Positions 44,242 through 55,324 of a stretch of 64,000 nt of DNA are shown in pieces. Every line of letters begins with the position of its first letter. Within the stretch, counting starts at the first letter, position 1. Under the pieces are notes generated by a model. The model had not been told where the DNA came from and ran no database searches. It saw only the letters and a list, made by a program, of their open reading frames with translations. Source of the stretch: Lasiosphaeria ovina (lineage: Eukaryota; Ascomycota; Sordariomycetes; Sordariales; Lasiosphaeriaceae); contig JAULSN010000003.1 of NCBI GenBank assembly GCA_033439765.1, positions 3,844,001 through 3,908,000 of the forward strand, in the 5' to 3' direction. The position numbers and the translations under genes are program-made.

Positions 44242-44951
44242 CTGAGGATCAACATGGTGATTCTTCTTCGTCAGCTGCAGAAACCGAGCCGATATGGCAT
44301 ATATCAGGTGGAGAATACTCCGCTGCAGCAGTGGAAGTGCTTCTTGGTTGTACTGTTGCTCAAAAATGTGGTAATAATGCTTGCGGTCCAGAATTGGCCA
44401 CCTAGTATGCAACCTGTCGAAGAAGACGTTGAAGAGAACCTGAGCTTGCGGCTGAGGAGAGCATTCCGGCAGCAGCCCATCGTCAAACGCGAGAGGCGGC
44501 GGCGTTGGCGTCTGCAGGGATCGCAGGACATCCTGCTGGCCTGTCGACGGCGGCGTGGGCAGCGACGACCTGGAGGAGCGGAATATCGACGATTGTATCA
44601 GGCGAGCTATGGTGGCCCCTGCGCTTGATCCCAGGTAGAAGGGCTCAGGAGCGCTATCTGTCGTGCCCGACGCACAAAGCGAGAGGTAGGCAACCCCATC
44701 TACAATCGAGGAATCGTCTTCTTCGGAGAAGGCTTCAGACTGCCGCGACCGCCGACAGTCAGTACATACGCCGGCGGCTAGCTACCTAGGTAGGCATGCA
44801 ACAACGCCTAATGTGTTGGTCTGGGAAGCGAAACTCGATGTACTCTTTGCTTCCTGCGCTTGCACCTCTGGCACGCCAACGCTATCCTCCCTCTACGGGC
44901 TCCTGATGGACCCGACTGCCTGGTGCTGGTGGGGCTGCTTTCTATATCCAT
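44242..44951 (-). pseudogene. Zn2Cys6 transcription factor fragment
   Basis: From an ATG at 44951 (MDIESSPTSTRQSG) the minus strand gives GRIALACQRCKRRKQR, the first half of a zinc-cluster domain. The second half is not continuous: after a break, AAGVCTDCRRSRQSEAFSEE resumes near 44780. The frame then stays open through the linker and into a fungal middle-domain segment (VLFNVFFDRLHTRWPILD, KHYYHIFEQQYNQEALPLL, QRSILHLIYAISARFLQL). It ends at a GTACGC donor at 44241, beyond which no further exon is found; the MFS half at 44079-44190 begins instead. The gene is truncated at that junction and its DNA-binding domain is damaged. It is probably the former regulator of the adjacent decayed cluster. 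Confidence 0.7.
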
Positions 44952-46578
44952 CGGGGCGTCGGCGTCGGCGTCGGTGTCCCCCAGGTGCTACTCGTGTTGG
45001 GGCTCAAATGTCAGGAAGACGGTACGGGGGAAACCGAGCCGGTTGCCAGATAAGAGATGATAATATGAAAGCAGATGCAAGGTTAGAAACCAGCAGGCTA
45101 GACGAACCAAGCAGAGTCTGAAGATGCGCGCCGCGGGGAAAGAAGCACAACTGCTGATGGCTGGAGAACCAGCACGCCATGGCCGGACCCGGAGAGGATC
45201 GCCGTGTACTAAACTCCGAGTCTTGGCCGGCGGCGGTATTTGACATCGGCTCATTACGAGCCAAAACACGGACGACTAGTCAAGCTGGCTCGGGAGGCAC
45301 AGATAAGAAGCATATCTGGTTGTCTAGAACTATATCTTCGTGTCTTGGCGGCCCCAAGCAAGCTTCAACCGGTACTAGTGGTTCAATATCTGTGGAGTGC
45401 GCCGGTGGAGTGGCCACTCCGTCAGGTTATTTGGTAGGAGCGGTGATCAACAACCTCGATCAGAACTTTGAAAGGAAGCCGCGATGGACGCACAGATACA
45501 GAGTCCGTACGGAATAATACAGCCTAACCGTAACTTCCTTGAAACCCCACAAAAGTTTCAAGGTGGGGCCTCAGGGTATGGCTTCCGCGCATCCTGACAA
45601 TCGACAGGCATGTGCGCGGGGCAGGATCGAGAAGCACTGCGGAATTGGGAATGTGTTCCGTGCATGGGCAGACAACCCGTCCGAAATAGGAAGTAGAACT
45701 GCAGGCACTTAACAACGTTTTCATATGACATCGAGCGGGGCACGAACCATGTCCATGCTTCACCGAGAACAGCTTGCCTACTGACCCTCAGGTTGGGTGT
45801 GGGGTTGGTGAGGTAATGATTGGCTGGCCGAAGTCGTCGAGCAGGAGGATCCTACGTCCGTTCTCGGTGCAGCAATGGTTCCCGGGGCCGAGGAGGAAAT
45901 ATTTAACTAATAACTGAAAGGTCCTAAGTGAAGTGTAAAGGGTGATTAATAAACTCATCCAGTGAGTGACGCCCGTGGGATACCGCGTCTCGCGATTTGC
46001 TCGGCGTTCCCCCACTCCTACAGCTGCGTTGCTTAGTTAGACTTAGTAATTGGCGAATAATACGGAATACCGGCGTCCAAGTGCGTGCTACTAGTGTCTG
46101 TACCAATCCAATTCCGTCATTTGTCACTAAGGAAGGTACGGAGTAGGAGCTCGGAATTTGCGTGCCCACCCACGACCACGAGCCCAGGCTGCTCCTGCCG
46201 GCTTGTTATCTCCGCGCCCGCCAAAAGGCCGCTTGATTCTCTTCTGCGACTCCAATAACCACTGACCAACAGAGGGGCACTAGACCTGGAATCTACCATG
46301 CCGGATTGCCGTGGAAATGCTACCTACTACCGTAGCTACGGCACGTGGATACGTACCTTGCATGGCTCGAAGGCCGTAAATGGCAGGCTCGCCGGCCTCG
46401 GCCTGACTTGAGATGGCCTACCGCAAGATCCCAGACTGACGCAAGCGTAGCTAGATTCGGGAAGGAGGAGGGCTACCAGTGGAGAAGGAGAGAGAGCAGA
46501 CGAGCGCACGGAACGGTATCGGGGCTGGCTGGCTGGCTGGCTTTCCGGTCCGTCACGTTTGTAATTCCGCATCGGCCT

Positions 46579-46596
46579 CCCCCCCCCCCCCCCCCC
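46579..46596. repeat. Homopolymer tract, 18 C
   Basis: An uninterrupted run of 18 C in the promoter of the MFS gene, about 130 bp before its start codon. Confidence 0.9.
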
Positions 46597-46654
46597 GACC
46601 TTTCCTTTTGTCGCCAGAGACTTGTCGCTCGTTTGCCAGTCCTCCTCGGACGCT

Positions 46655-46717
46655 GAAGAAAAAAAGAAGAGAAAAGAAAAAGAAAAGAAAAGAAAAAGAG
46701 AAAAAAGAGAAAAGAAG
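46655..46717 (+). repeat. Purine (A/G) tract immediately before the MFS start
   Basis: About 63 nt made almost solely of A and G ends about 10 nt before the ATG at 46727. It probably lies in the 5' leader. The frame runs through it without a stop, but the encoded Lys/Glu run is not transporter-like, so the ATG after it is used. Confidence 0.8.
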
Positions 46718-46726
46718 CACGGCGGC

Positions 46727-48943
46727 ATGGCGCCTTCTCTTGAACCGGCGCTCTCGCCTGCCGGTTCCGACGACGTGTCGAGCATAAGAGGAGACAGCTC
46801 CTTGGGGTTGCACGAAAAGACGGCTGTGATAGCTAAAGAAAATAGGACGCAGACGCCCAGCCTCTTGGGTGGTAGTCAAGCCGGGTCCGACGACTCGGAT
46901 CCGCTTGAGCCGCTCGAGCACGGCTTGGCCCGCGACCTCGAGATCGAGGCCGGCTATGCTGCCCGCCGCGAATCGCTCACGTCGTCGCTCGCCCACACCA
47001 GGACAAGGACCAGCATCGCCAGCGCCGCCTCGCGACTCCCCGACTTCGAGGTCGCCTTCGGCCCCGATGACCCCGACAACCCCCGCAACTGGCCCCTGTG
47101 GTACAAGGCCTGGGTCATCTTCGGCGTCTCCTTCTCCACCTGGGTCGTTGTGCTCTATAGTACCAGCTACACGGCCACCATCCCCGGCGTCATGGGCGAG
47201 TTCCACGTCGACAGCCAGCCCGTCGCAACCCTCGGCCTGACCACCTATCTTCTCGGCCTGGCCGCCGGCACCGTCGTTGTCGCCCCCATGAGCGAGCTCT
47301 ATGGCCGCCGCCCCGTCTACCTCATATGCCTGTTCATATTCACCCTCCTGATCATCCCCTGCGGCCTGGCCACCTCGCTCTCCGAGATTATCGTCGTCAG
47401 GTTCTTTGGGTGAGCTCGCTGCTGCTGTCCTCGGCCCACCGCTCCTGCTAACCTGACTTCCCTGCAGCGCCTTGTTTGGGGCCGCTATGGTATCAAACAG
47501 CCCGGGCACCGTTGTAGACATAGCCGACCATGAGTACATTGCACTGTGCATGTCGCTGTGGTCCATCGCTCCCCTGAATGGTGCGTATCTCTTGACGCCC
47601 CCAACTTGCCTTGACTAACCAGCATCTGCCAGGTCCTGTGACGGGACCTTTAATAGGGGGCTTTGTTTACCAGTACCTTGGCTGGCGGTGGTATGCATAT
47701 GTCGCTTTACGTCTAATATTTCACACTTCACTACGCATACCATTCCTCCTGAACCACAAACTCACTAATTCGAGCCCCTATCCACTTACAACAGTCGTGA
47801 CCAAACGCTGACAAGATTGTAGGGCTAACTGGATCGCACTGATTTTGGGCGGTGCGTCTTTCTGCATCATGGTGCTAGCCAAGGAGACCTATGCCCCAGT
47901 CATCCTACAGAAACGGGCGGCGAAGAAGCGCAAGGAGGAGAATGACGAGCGCTGGTGGTGTCGCTACGATGAGAAGAGGTCCACCCTCGACCTTCTCAAG
48001 GTCAACATGAGCCGCCCCTTTGTGCTCGCCGTGACAGAGCCGATCCTGATATGCTTCAATGTCTGGTCAGTTGTTATTCCAACCTGCCTGCCCGCCCGCC
48101 TGCCCGCCTGCCCGCTTGCCCGCCTGCCTGCCTGCCTGCCTGCCTGCTAGGCCCAAATCATGACTAACCGGCTAACCCTTCCATGCTCCTAGGATAACGG
48201 TCATATACTCAATATTGTATCTGTGTTTCGTAGCCTACCCCATCGTTTTTGTAGAGCACCGTGGCTGGGCGCCTGGCATATCCGGGCTCGCCTTCATCGG
48301 CATCGGCATCGGCACCATGCTGGCCATTGTGCTCGAGCCCGTCTGGCGGCGCATGATCAACTCGAACGAGAAGGATCCGGAGACGGGCAAGGTGTTTCCC
48401 GAGGCCATGGGCGCCGTCATGAGCATTGGCGGCATCCTCGTCCCAGTTGGTCAGCTCGTCTTCTCCTGGACATGCCTGCCAACGTCGATACACTGGGCCA
48501 TCCCAATCGCATTCGGCATCCCCTTCGGCATGGGCAACACGCTCGTCTTCATCTACTCGAGCAACTACCTGGCCGGGTCGTACGGGCTCTACGCGGCCTC
48601 GGCCCTCGCCGGCAACACCGTCATGCGCTCAGTCTTCGGCGCTACCATCCCCCTCGCCGGCAAGGCCATGTATGACGCCATGACGCCGCAGTGGGCAGGC
48701 ACCCTGCTAGGACTACTCGAGGCCATCCTAATCCCCATCCCCTTTATATTCTCCCGCTATGGTGCCCGCATCCGCGCCAAGAGCAGGGTCATCCAGCAGA
48801 TGCGGCGCGACCAGGAGCGCAACCAGAGCAAGCGCGCCAGACAGCTGGCCCGCGCCGCGCGGAGGGCCGCCGCCGAGGACCCCGAGGGCGATGGCGATCC
48901 CGAGAAGAGCCTGGGCGGGAAGACGGGAGTTGTCGGTTTATAA
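46727..48943 (+). CDS. MFS transporter, DHA1 (polyamine/drug) type
   Basis: Exons 46727-47409, 47468-47580, 47633-47690, 47823-48065 and 48193-48943 join to 615 residues; all four introns are GT..AG and in phase. A 110-residue polar N-terminus ends in the DHA1 hallmark FGPDDPDNPRNWPLWYKAW. Then come the predicted 12 TM segments, with motif A-like APMSELYGRRPVYL after TM2, NGPVTGPLIGGFV (motif C region) at TM5, and a large basic/acidic central loop (KRAAKKRKEENDERWWCRYD). TM7-12 follow in the last exon, and the C-terminal tail is basic. Such plasma-membrane proton antiporters export polyamines, azoles or other small molecules; the substrate is unknown. It is intact, unlike the MFS relic 2.5 kb to its left, and of a different subfamily. 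Confidence 0.92.
48084..48149. repeat. CTGCC/CCTG microsatellite inside an MFS intron
   Basis: A run of CTGCCCGCC-type units changes into CCTG repeats within the fourth intron (48066-48192) and ends in an early TAG. The intron is longer than its neighbours because of it. The true acceptor (CTCCTAG at 48192) lies further on. Confidence 0.8.
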
Positions 48944-50172
48944 CGTGGCTAAAACTCTAATAAAACCCGGAGCGAGTGGGCATATAGGCACATAGCTCCA
49001 GGCCCGTTTCCTTTGGGTTGTGGGCGGGAAACAGTTCGATGTTCTAATGTTTAAATAGGGACAAGGTCCGTCAGGTTCTTTTCGTATATAATTTTTGCAG
49101 GTGCCTTGCAAGCACCACGAACAAAGTGTCGAGACATATGCCCAACACGCCCGTACCCACCAACATCCCCCTCTCAGAAGCCTTTTCCCCCGCAGACTGC
49201 ATTTGGCGTTCTCCATATCTCTGGCGGAAAAAAGAAAACAGCACGGCCACAACCCACTTGACCAGTGTAGATGTGGAGAGAAAAGTAAAACAAAAAGGAA
49301 ACATGGACATACAACACCAGGGATTCGCTAGTCGTCACCGACCTAACTACTAGTAGTCTGGCCCTCATTGGTTTGTCGATGGGGGAGCGGACGGGACCTC
49401 GAATTCTCCAATGGGTATGGTCGTATGTGAAGGCTTTGGTGTTGATCATGGAACATGTACTCCCCAGAGACACACCCACCAGACACAAGATACGTGATAA
49501 AAGTATAATAACAGACAGCTTGCTGTACCCCGAGATCTCAAGAGTTTAGAGGGAATGATAATTAACTACAGGTATCAAGTAACAAGTAGCAAGTAGAAAG
49601 TTATAGGACCAAGTTTGGCTGCTCCTATATTGTTTGTTGACGACTACCACACATCTCCGCCATTCGCCCCTGCAGCACCAACAACAAAATGCCCTTTATT
49701 GCCACGAGCAGTGTTCTCGGCACGCGCTGCCATCACCATACACACACCTATTAAAAGGCATAAACACCTGTACCATCCATTCTCACCGTACCAGAGCGCC
49801 CTCCCCCCCCACCAAACCATCCCAAAACAAAAGGATAAAATATACCGATAGTACCATGAGTCATGATACAGGATGGCTGCCGCCGGGGTAAATAATAAAT
49901 GGGCACCCATGTAAGCCCCACCGGTCTGCTAATACTACACTCTCTTTCTCTCTCTTTCTCCACAACGCCGCCTCTCGAGTCAGGTCAAATCCCAAAATGT
50001 ACAACGAGCAAGGAGCAATGAGCAAGGAGCCAAGGCGCAAAGTCCAGATGCTGTCCGACTCTGCGCGCCTGTCGATATGTCTGTCTGTTGATGTTGTTGT
50101 CGCATGATAAAAAATATCATTATGACAAAGAAGGGGGCAGGATCCACGGTGGATAATCGATAATCCACAACA
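48944..50172. other. Intergenic interval containing 5S rRNA
   Basis: About 1.2 kb between the MFS stop and the HPC2 stop (convergent), so it holds two 3' UTRs. The 5S rRNA gene at 49307-49428 is the only other feature recognised. No protein-coding frame is supported. Confidence 0.5.
49307..49428 (-). rRNA. 5S ribosomal RNA gene (dispersed single copy)
   Basis: Read on the minus strand it starts ACATACGACCATACCCATTG and ends GAATCCCTGGTGTTGTATGT, about 120-122 nt. The ends are complementary as in 5S helix I. Conserved 5S blocks are present: GTCCCGTCCGCTC, AATGAGGGCCAGACTA and TAGTTAGGTCGGTGACGACT. A T5 run, the RNA polymerase III terminator, follows within about 12 nt on the transcribed strand (49292-49296 as A on the plus strand). 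Dispersed 5S copies outside the rDNA array are normal in filamentous ascomycetes. Some internal bases differ from the usual fungal sequence (for example AGAATTCGAGG near position 25), so it may be a variant class. Confidence 0.88.
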
Positions 50173-52290
50173 TTAAAGGGCGATCCCCGGTGTTGTCGTT
50201 GCTGCGGTAGCCGTGCTAGGTCCCGCGGCTAGAGGCATTAGGGCGTACACGCCAGTGCTGGAGGCTGGAGCTCCGGCCTTGGAGGATAGCTGGGCAAGCT
50301 TCTCGCGCTCGGCCTTCTCGCGGTCGCGCTGCTCCTTTTCGAGCTTGGTGATGCGGGGTTTCCGCGTGACGCCGCCGCGCGATCCCGGGCCGCCGCCACG
50401 GCCACGGCCGGTGCCTTCACCTCCGCCTCGGGCGGTGCCGCCTCTGCCGCCGCGACTGCCACGGCCGCCGCCGCCACGCCCACGTTTCGGCGGCCCCGTG
50501 GGCACGACCGGCTTCTCTACCTCGGGTATCAAGGGCCCGCTGTAGACAAAGAAGCCGTCGCGGCTGGCGGCCGCCTGCTCTTCCCATAGCATCTCCGAAT
50601 CGTCGACAAAATCGTCATCCTTGTCGTATTCGTCCTCTTTAAAGTTGCGTTTCTTCCGCGCCGGCTTTACAGGCGCTCCGTCGGGACCGCTTGTCCCGCC
50701 GCCGTTCCCATTCGTAGTCGCATTATTATTACCGACGCCGTTGGCGACGCCGCCCATTTCCACATTGCTGACATCGGCGTCTGACTGTATATCCTCGTCC
50801 ATCTCGTCGCCCGACTCCCGCCCGCTCCCGCTCTTTTCCAGCGCGGCACTGGCTGCCGCAATGCGTGCTTTGCGCTCACGATTGGCGGCGAGACGGGGAT
50901 GGAGTGCGTCCCAGCCATAACGCTCTTCGGCCATGCGCAAGAAGTTGACGTACTTGTTCGTCTCCCCGTTCAACGGAATGTGGAGCATTATGCTCGGCGC
51001 ATCCGTCTCATCGCCGGGGCTCACCTTACCAAAGTCGAGGATCGATCGCTCGGACCCGGCAGGGATGGTTGGTAATGCATCCTTCAAGCTGTTCACCCTG
51101 GGAGACGACGAGCTACTACTCGCCTTCTTGTGAGTTTCACGTTCCTGTTGGACAACTGCCGTGACCTTTTTGCTCTGAATAGGAGCCGGAGCCGCGGCTG
51201 TGAGAGCAGCGGCCGCCGAAGCTGGTATAGTTGTCATGCTGGTAAACGAGGACGTGGTTTTTCGCACTTGTTCGGGCTTGCTAGCAGGGGCTGGGGCCGG
51301 GGGAGGCGGCGGCGGACGCTTGACTTCGACAATGGTGGGCTTGGGTTGTGGCGCAAGCCGCACGTGGTGTGACGGAGATGGCGGCAGCGACGTGGACTCC
51401 TGGAACCGCGGCTGGGCTGCCGCGTTGTTGTACGATGTATTGGACGCTATGGGGGACATGATGTTGGCAGGCGAGGGGTCGACTAAGCTGGCAATCGACG
51501 GCGACGCGCTCGCGCGGTTCACCTGGCTTGGGGCGCGGGGCGAGCCAAGAGGTCCTGTGCCGTAGGGGTCTCGGGACACCATGGTTTCCCGTATGGGATC
51601 ATAGTTGCCCCGGATGGGATCGAACATCCGGGCAGGGGCAGCTTGCGCCTTGACGTTCGGAGGGGGGTCGTCGTTTAGAATGCTCTGCATCGACACCGGG
51701 AGGGACTCGCGTTTCGGGGGTGTCGGTGCAAAGGAAGACTCAGCCGGGGCAGGTCGCGGTTCGATAGGGATAGCAGGCCGTATGGGAGTCAGCTCGGTGA
51801 TCTTGGTTTGGCGGCCGGCGGCAGAGCCCGAGAAGGACCTCTGCTCCATTACTGGAGGAGGGTCCATGCCATCGGTGGCGGCCACCTTCCTCTTGCGCTG
51901 GATCGGAGGGAGGTTCGGGTCTCTCGGCTTCCGCGGACGACGCTGCTTGGGCTGGTCGGCGTTGGTCGAGCTCCCGTCGGCGGGGGGCACTTTGGGCTTA
52001 AGGGTGCTGCCAGGCTTGCGGCCAGGCTTCTTGCGGGGCAGGCCAGCCGCGGTCAGTGGGACGTCGAGAGGAGGCGCGACCTGCTGCTGCTGCCGCTGCA
52101 CCTGCATGATGCCAGCGCGGGGGGCGGCGCCCGGGTCGACAATTATCTCGTCCATCTCGATGTTGGCCCTACCGGCGTGCAGAAAGCGGGTGGGGGAGCC
52201 GGGCTCAGACAGGGCAGACGGGGGCGACGACAGTGAGGGAGACGAGCTGTAGTGTTGCATATCGACGTCCTGCGCTCCATTCGCTGCCAT
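50173..52290 (-). CDS. HPC2: HIR histone-chaperone complex subunit HPC2
   Basis: A single exon of 705 residues; the first in-frame ATG (MAANGAQDVDMQHYSSS) is used. The defining feature is the Hpc2/ubinuclein domain at about residues 549-590, NFKEDEYDKDDDFVDDSE followed by MLWEEQAAASRDGFFVYSG. This matches the EDxYDxxDxFIDDSE signature that contacts histone H3.3/H4 in this family. Upstream are long disordered Pro/Ser-rich stretches with a basic AT-hook-like RKKPGRKPGSTLKPK near residue 90. Downstream is an RGG-rich region (GRGGGGRGSRGGRGG) and a charged coiled-coil segment near the C-terminus. In yeast the HIR complex deposits H3-H4 independently of replication and represses histone genes. The RGG tract after the HRD may add RNA or DNA binding. 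Confidence 0.88.
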   Translation of the reverse strand: MAANGAQDVDMQHYSSSPSLSSPPSALSEPGSPTRFLHAGRANIEMDEIIVDPGAAPRAGIMQVQRQQQQVAPPLDVPLTAAGLPRKKPGRKPGSTLKPKVPPADGSSTNADQPKQRRPRKPRDPNLPPIQRKRKVAATDGMDPPPVMEQRSFSGSAAGRQTKITELTPIRPAIPIEPRPAPAESSFAPTPPKRESLPVSMQSILNDDPPPNVKAQAAPARMFDPIRGNYDPIRETMVSRDPYGTGPLGSPRAPSQVNRASASPSIASLVDPSPANIMSPIASNTSYNNAAAQPRFQESTSLPPSPSHHVRLAPQPKPTIVEVKRPPPPPPAPAPASKPEQVRKTTSSFTSMTTIPASAAAALTAAAPAPIQSKKVTAVVQQERETHKKASSSSSSPRVNSLKDALPTIPAGSERSILDFGKVSPGDETDAPSIMLHIPLNGETNKYVNFLRMAEERYGWDALHPRLAANRERKARIAAASAALEKSGSGRESGDEMDEDIQSDADVSNVEMGGVANGVGNNNATTNGNGGGTSGPDGAPVKPARKKRNFKEDEYDKDDDFVDDSEMLWEEQAAASRDGFFVYSGPLIPEVEKPVVPTGPPKRGRGGGGRGSRGGRGGTARGGGEGTGRGRGGGPGSRGGVTRKPRITKLEKEQRDREKAEREKLAQLSSKAGAPASSTGVYALMPLAAGPSTATAATTTPGIAL

Positions 52291-55200
52291 TCGTCGCTGG
52301 GCGAGCAAGACGCCTCAGGAGAGACCCCGCCTACAATGACTCCTGGATCAATCGCGTTTCACTCTAGCTATGTGCGCCGTGTCTATCGTGTTGCTATTGT
52401 TACAATTGGTGTTTGTTTACCGGTCGGATTCGCTTCCGTCGTGATTGTTATCGGCAGTGTGTCGTCGATTGCGTTGTTGTCGTGTCGTCGCCGTTGACGA
52501 CGTAGTGGTAGGCACTCGCTCGTGCGTGGTGATGCGGATGCGGATCCGCCGGCGGTGGCGGCGTTTGAGGAAGGTGGTGGGACAGTGAAGACAGCAAAAT
52601 GCCTTCAGGTCTTGATATAATGTACCGTAAAATATCCCGACATGGGCGGTGACAAGCCACCAGATTGCACGTATCTGTTTGTGCCCCGACCGAAAAAAAA
52701 AAAAAAAACCCCCCCCTCGCTAATTCATTCAAGAATCGCGAATATCGTCAACGAGAGTGAAAGAAAGCTCTTTGGGCCGCTGGAATTGGGTTAATGATTG
52801 GCTCCCTGGATTCAGCTGCTGCTGCGTGGCTCAGGACGCTGTGGTTGGCTGGTCGGCTCAAATATGCCCGAGCGCTAGCGCGACTTGGTTGACCTGGGAG
52901 GTTGAGTCGCGGAAGTGGAGCTGCAGTGCAGGCGTGGGAATGCCTTCAGTCGGTCGGTCGGCTGCAAGCTTCGACAGCAGGCAGAGACAAAGTCGATAAA
53001 ATATCGGCGAGCGGCTGCGTAATGCACTAATCAGTGCCAGGCATACAATCCCGCTGGCGACGGCGAGCCAAAATATACAATTTTGGCGATGCACGAGGCA
53101 CAAAAAGGCGTCGATTGCGATGGATTTCAAGGCCGACAGAAAAATTGGTCGACGTTGGGTGTGGTGGAAAGAGAGAGAGGGAGGAGAGGAAATTTTTGGA
53201 GATGCAAAGGGGGCGACGAGGGGACGGGGATGGGCTTCGTTTTTTTTAGGGAACGTTTATTATTTCGCAGCAGCTGGGCTGGCCAAAGAAAACCGGGGCC
53301 TTGACCACGTCTGGACAGAGTCACGGATGCGGAGGGAAATTTTATTCTGGAAACGAATTAAAACACCAGGGCTACCGAGCCAGCAACCTGGACTAGGCTT
53401 GGAGACAGAAACCACTCTAGGGGGGGGGGGGGGGGGGGGGGCTAAGGGACGGCGGATCAAGGGGCACGAGGGTGAGGGCGGCGGGCGACCTCAGCGTTTG
53501 GATCGAATGGATGGGGGAAGGGGATGGGGAAGGGGATGGGGAAGGGGAACCAAACTTCACACGACGACGCGGAACGAACAAACTGGGAATGATGGGGGAT
53601 GGGCCATTGGGGATGGGGGCATGGCTCGCAAAGAATGGAGGCCAGGCGGCGACTGAGCAATCTGCAGATACCTCAGGCCCGGCGGCATCGAATTGGGAAT
53701 GGACGCTGGCTGGCGGGCTGTGGCTGGGATGGCATCGCAACCCCATCACTAAACACCACAGGGACTCGCAGCGTTGGCCCAAACGGCGACGGAGATGGGA
53801 GCAGAACACAGATACCTCCACATGACTGGGCCGGGACGGACTGGTGCCCGCAGGTCCTGAACAGGAGGTGCCCTGGACAGACAAAAGCTGGGGGGGTACG
53901 AGGTGCGCAGGAAAAGGGAGCTGTGAGAATGGGCTCCTTCACAGCGCGCTACCTCGTGGCCACGAATCGTAATCCTATCGGCCCATCAGCAAGGTATCTG
54001 CACTCTGCAGAGCGTTGTATATCGCCCAGTCCGAGGGCCAAACAAGGCTGCGCGCGCAAACTCCGGATGGTGCAGGCGTGCAAGTGGTTCTTGGCAGCCT
54101 CCGCCGAAAATGACCTTTTCATCAAGGTGTGACAGGGTCTGGGGTTCCCTTTTTTGTCTGGTAAGGGAAGCCGCACGGGGCGAATGGGTGGGGCCGAGCT
54201 TTAAAGGAAAAGTTGAACCGAGTGCACGGAAAGATGCGCGTGGAGGCTAAAATGCGCACAGTACGAGGTAACTCGAACATTGGGCGGGCCAAAGAGGGGC
54301 AGGAAGGGCGGGAGAAGCAAGAGCTTGGGCAATGGAGGGTGGTCTTTGGCGAATCAGCAGCGAGCAGACCCATGTTTTGACAAAAGGTACTGCCGGGTAC
54401 GTCCATCCTGCGGTGAACCTTGTACCCCACCCCCGTTTCGCATTGAAGCGGGCGCTGCGTGACATTGAAGCCGCGGGAGTGGGTCAAAATAAACGCGTTT
54501 GGAAGCGACAGCCAGAAAAGCCGCGCAGGGGTATGGCATTTTGAACTTTGGCCTACTGCAGTCAAGCGATAGTCCAGCGATATCGAAAAAAGGGCTCGGA
54601 TTTTCTGGATGCAAAGTGCAACGACTAATCCAAGAGGTCATATTACATAGACATAAGAGGTAAAAGTGTAAATGTCAAATTTAGTGACCAGAAAGGCACT
54701 CTTTATCTCGTTTCGAATTGTGTTTTTACATGGCATGGAAATTTGAAGATTGCGGAAGCGCTGTGATAATTCACACATTCCATGTTTTGCCATAGGCGGG
54801 GACTTTCGACGGAAGGAATTCAACCGCCCGCCCAAGTATTTATCTATTTATGCTTCGCATAAAAATGATATGATAGAACTGAGCAATAAATACCAGCAAA
54901 ACACTAGTAAAATACCATGCCAGTAATACTACAGAGTTCGAGACCGGCGATGACGGTGTTGGCCCAGCAAGTCAAAACAGCACGGACCAGGTTTCAAAAT
55001 GGAATCTTGCCTTGGATCGGCGCTAGCGCATCATGTGGCGCGTTTGCATTTTCATCTCCCCTGCTTGCGCCACAACTCTATTCTTGGAGAATCTTTCAGC
55101 CCCACCCGGCAGACAGGTTGAGGCTGAGGCGGGGAGCCGAGAGTCGACGGATAACGGGCGGGGAAGATTAGCAGCCAAACGGTGCAGACCAGACGTAAAG

Positions 55201-55324
55201 CTTTATTAAACTTTGATGCCGTGACAAAGCGACCCCGCGCCGCTGCATCGGTCTTTTGACCTTTAATTTTTAATCCTTAGCCCACCAGAAGGACATTTCG
55301 TGTTTTATTGGGCACGCACGCAAG
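52291..55324. promoter_or_regulatory. Divergent intergenic region between HPC2 and RPAP1
   Basis: About 3 kb carrying both promoters. Contents seen: an A16 then C7 junction near 52694-52716, a run of 22 G at 53420-53441 and a G-rich 12-bp minisatellite at 53511-53550. Frames such as 53120-53656 arise from these repeats and are not called. No other gene is supported. Confidence 0.5.
53420..53550 (+). repeat. G22 tract and GGGGAT/GGGGAA minisatellite
   Basis: A run of 22 G (53420-53441) is followed 70 bp later by about three copies of a 12-bp GGGGATGGGGAA unit (53511-53550). Both have strong G-quadruplex potential on the plus strand. They lie about 1.2 kb upstream of the HPC2 start and 1.8 kb upstream of RPAP1. 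Confidence 0.85.

Larger units (their letters stand above)
44952..46726. other. Interval between decayed cluster and intact transporter
   Basis: About 1.8 kb. A plus-strand frame at 45240-45437 (LVKLAREAQIRSISGCLELY and following) looks protein-like but is short, preceded by stops and unassigned. The right end holds a run of 18 C at 46579-46596 and a purine tract leading to the transporter start. TACGGAGTA occurs at 46137-46145. Confidence 0.4.

Noticed and set aside
45240..45437. Protein-like plus-strand frame (LVKLAREAQIRSISGCLELY and following)
   Set aside because: Short, preceded by stops and not assignable to a family; noted only in the interval description.
53120..53656. 178-codon ORF across the G-rich repeats
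   Set aside because: Created by the G22 run and minisatellite; low complexity.
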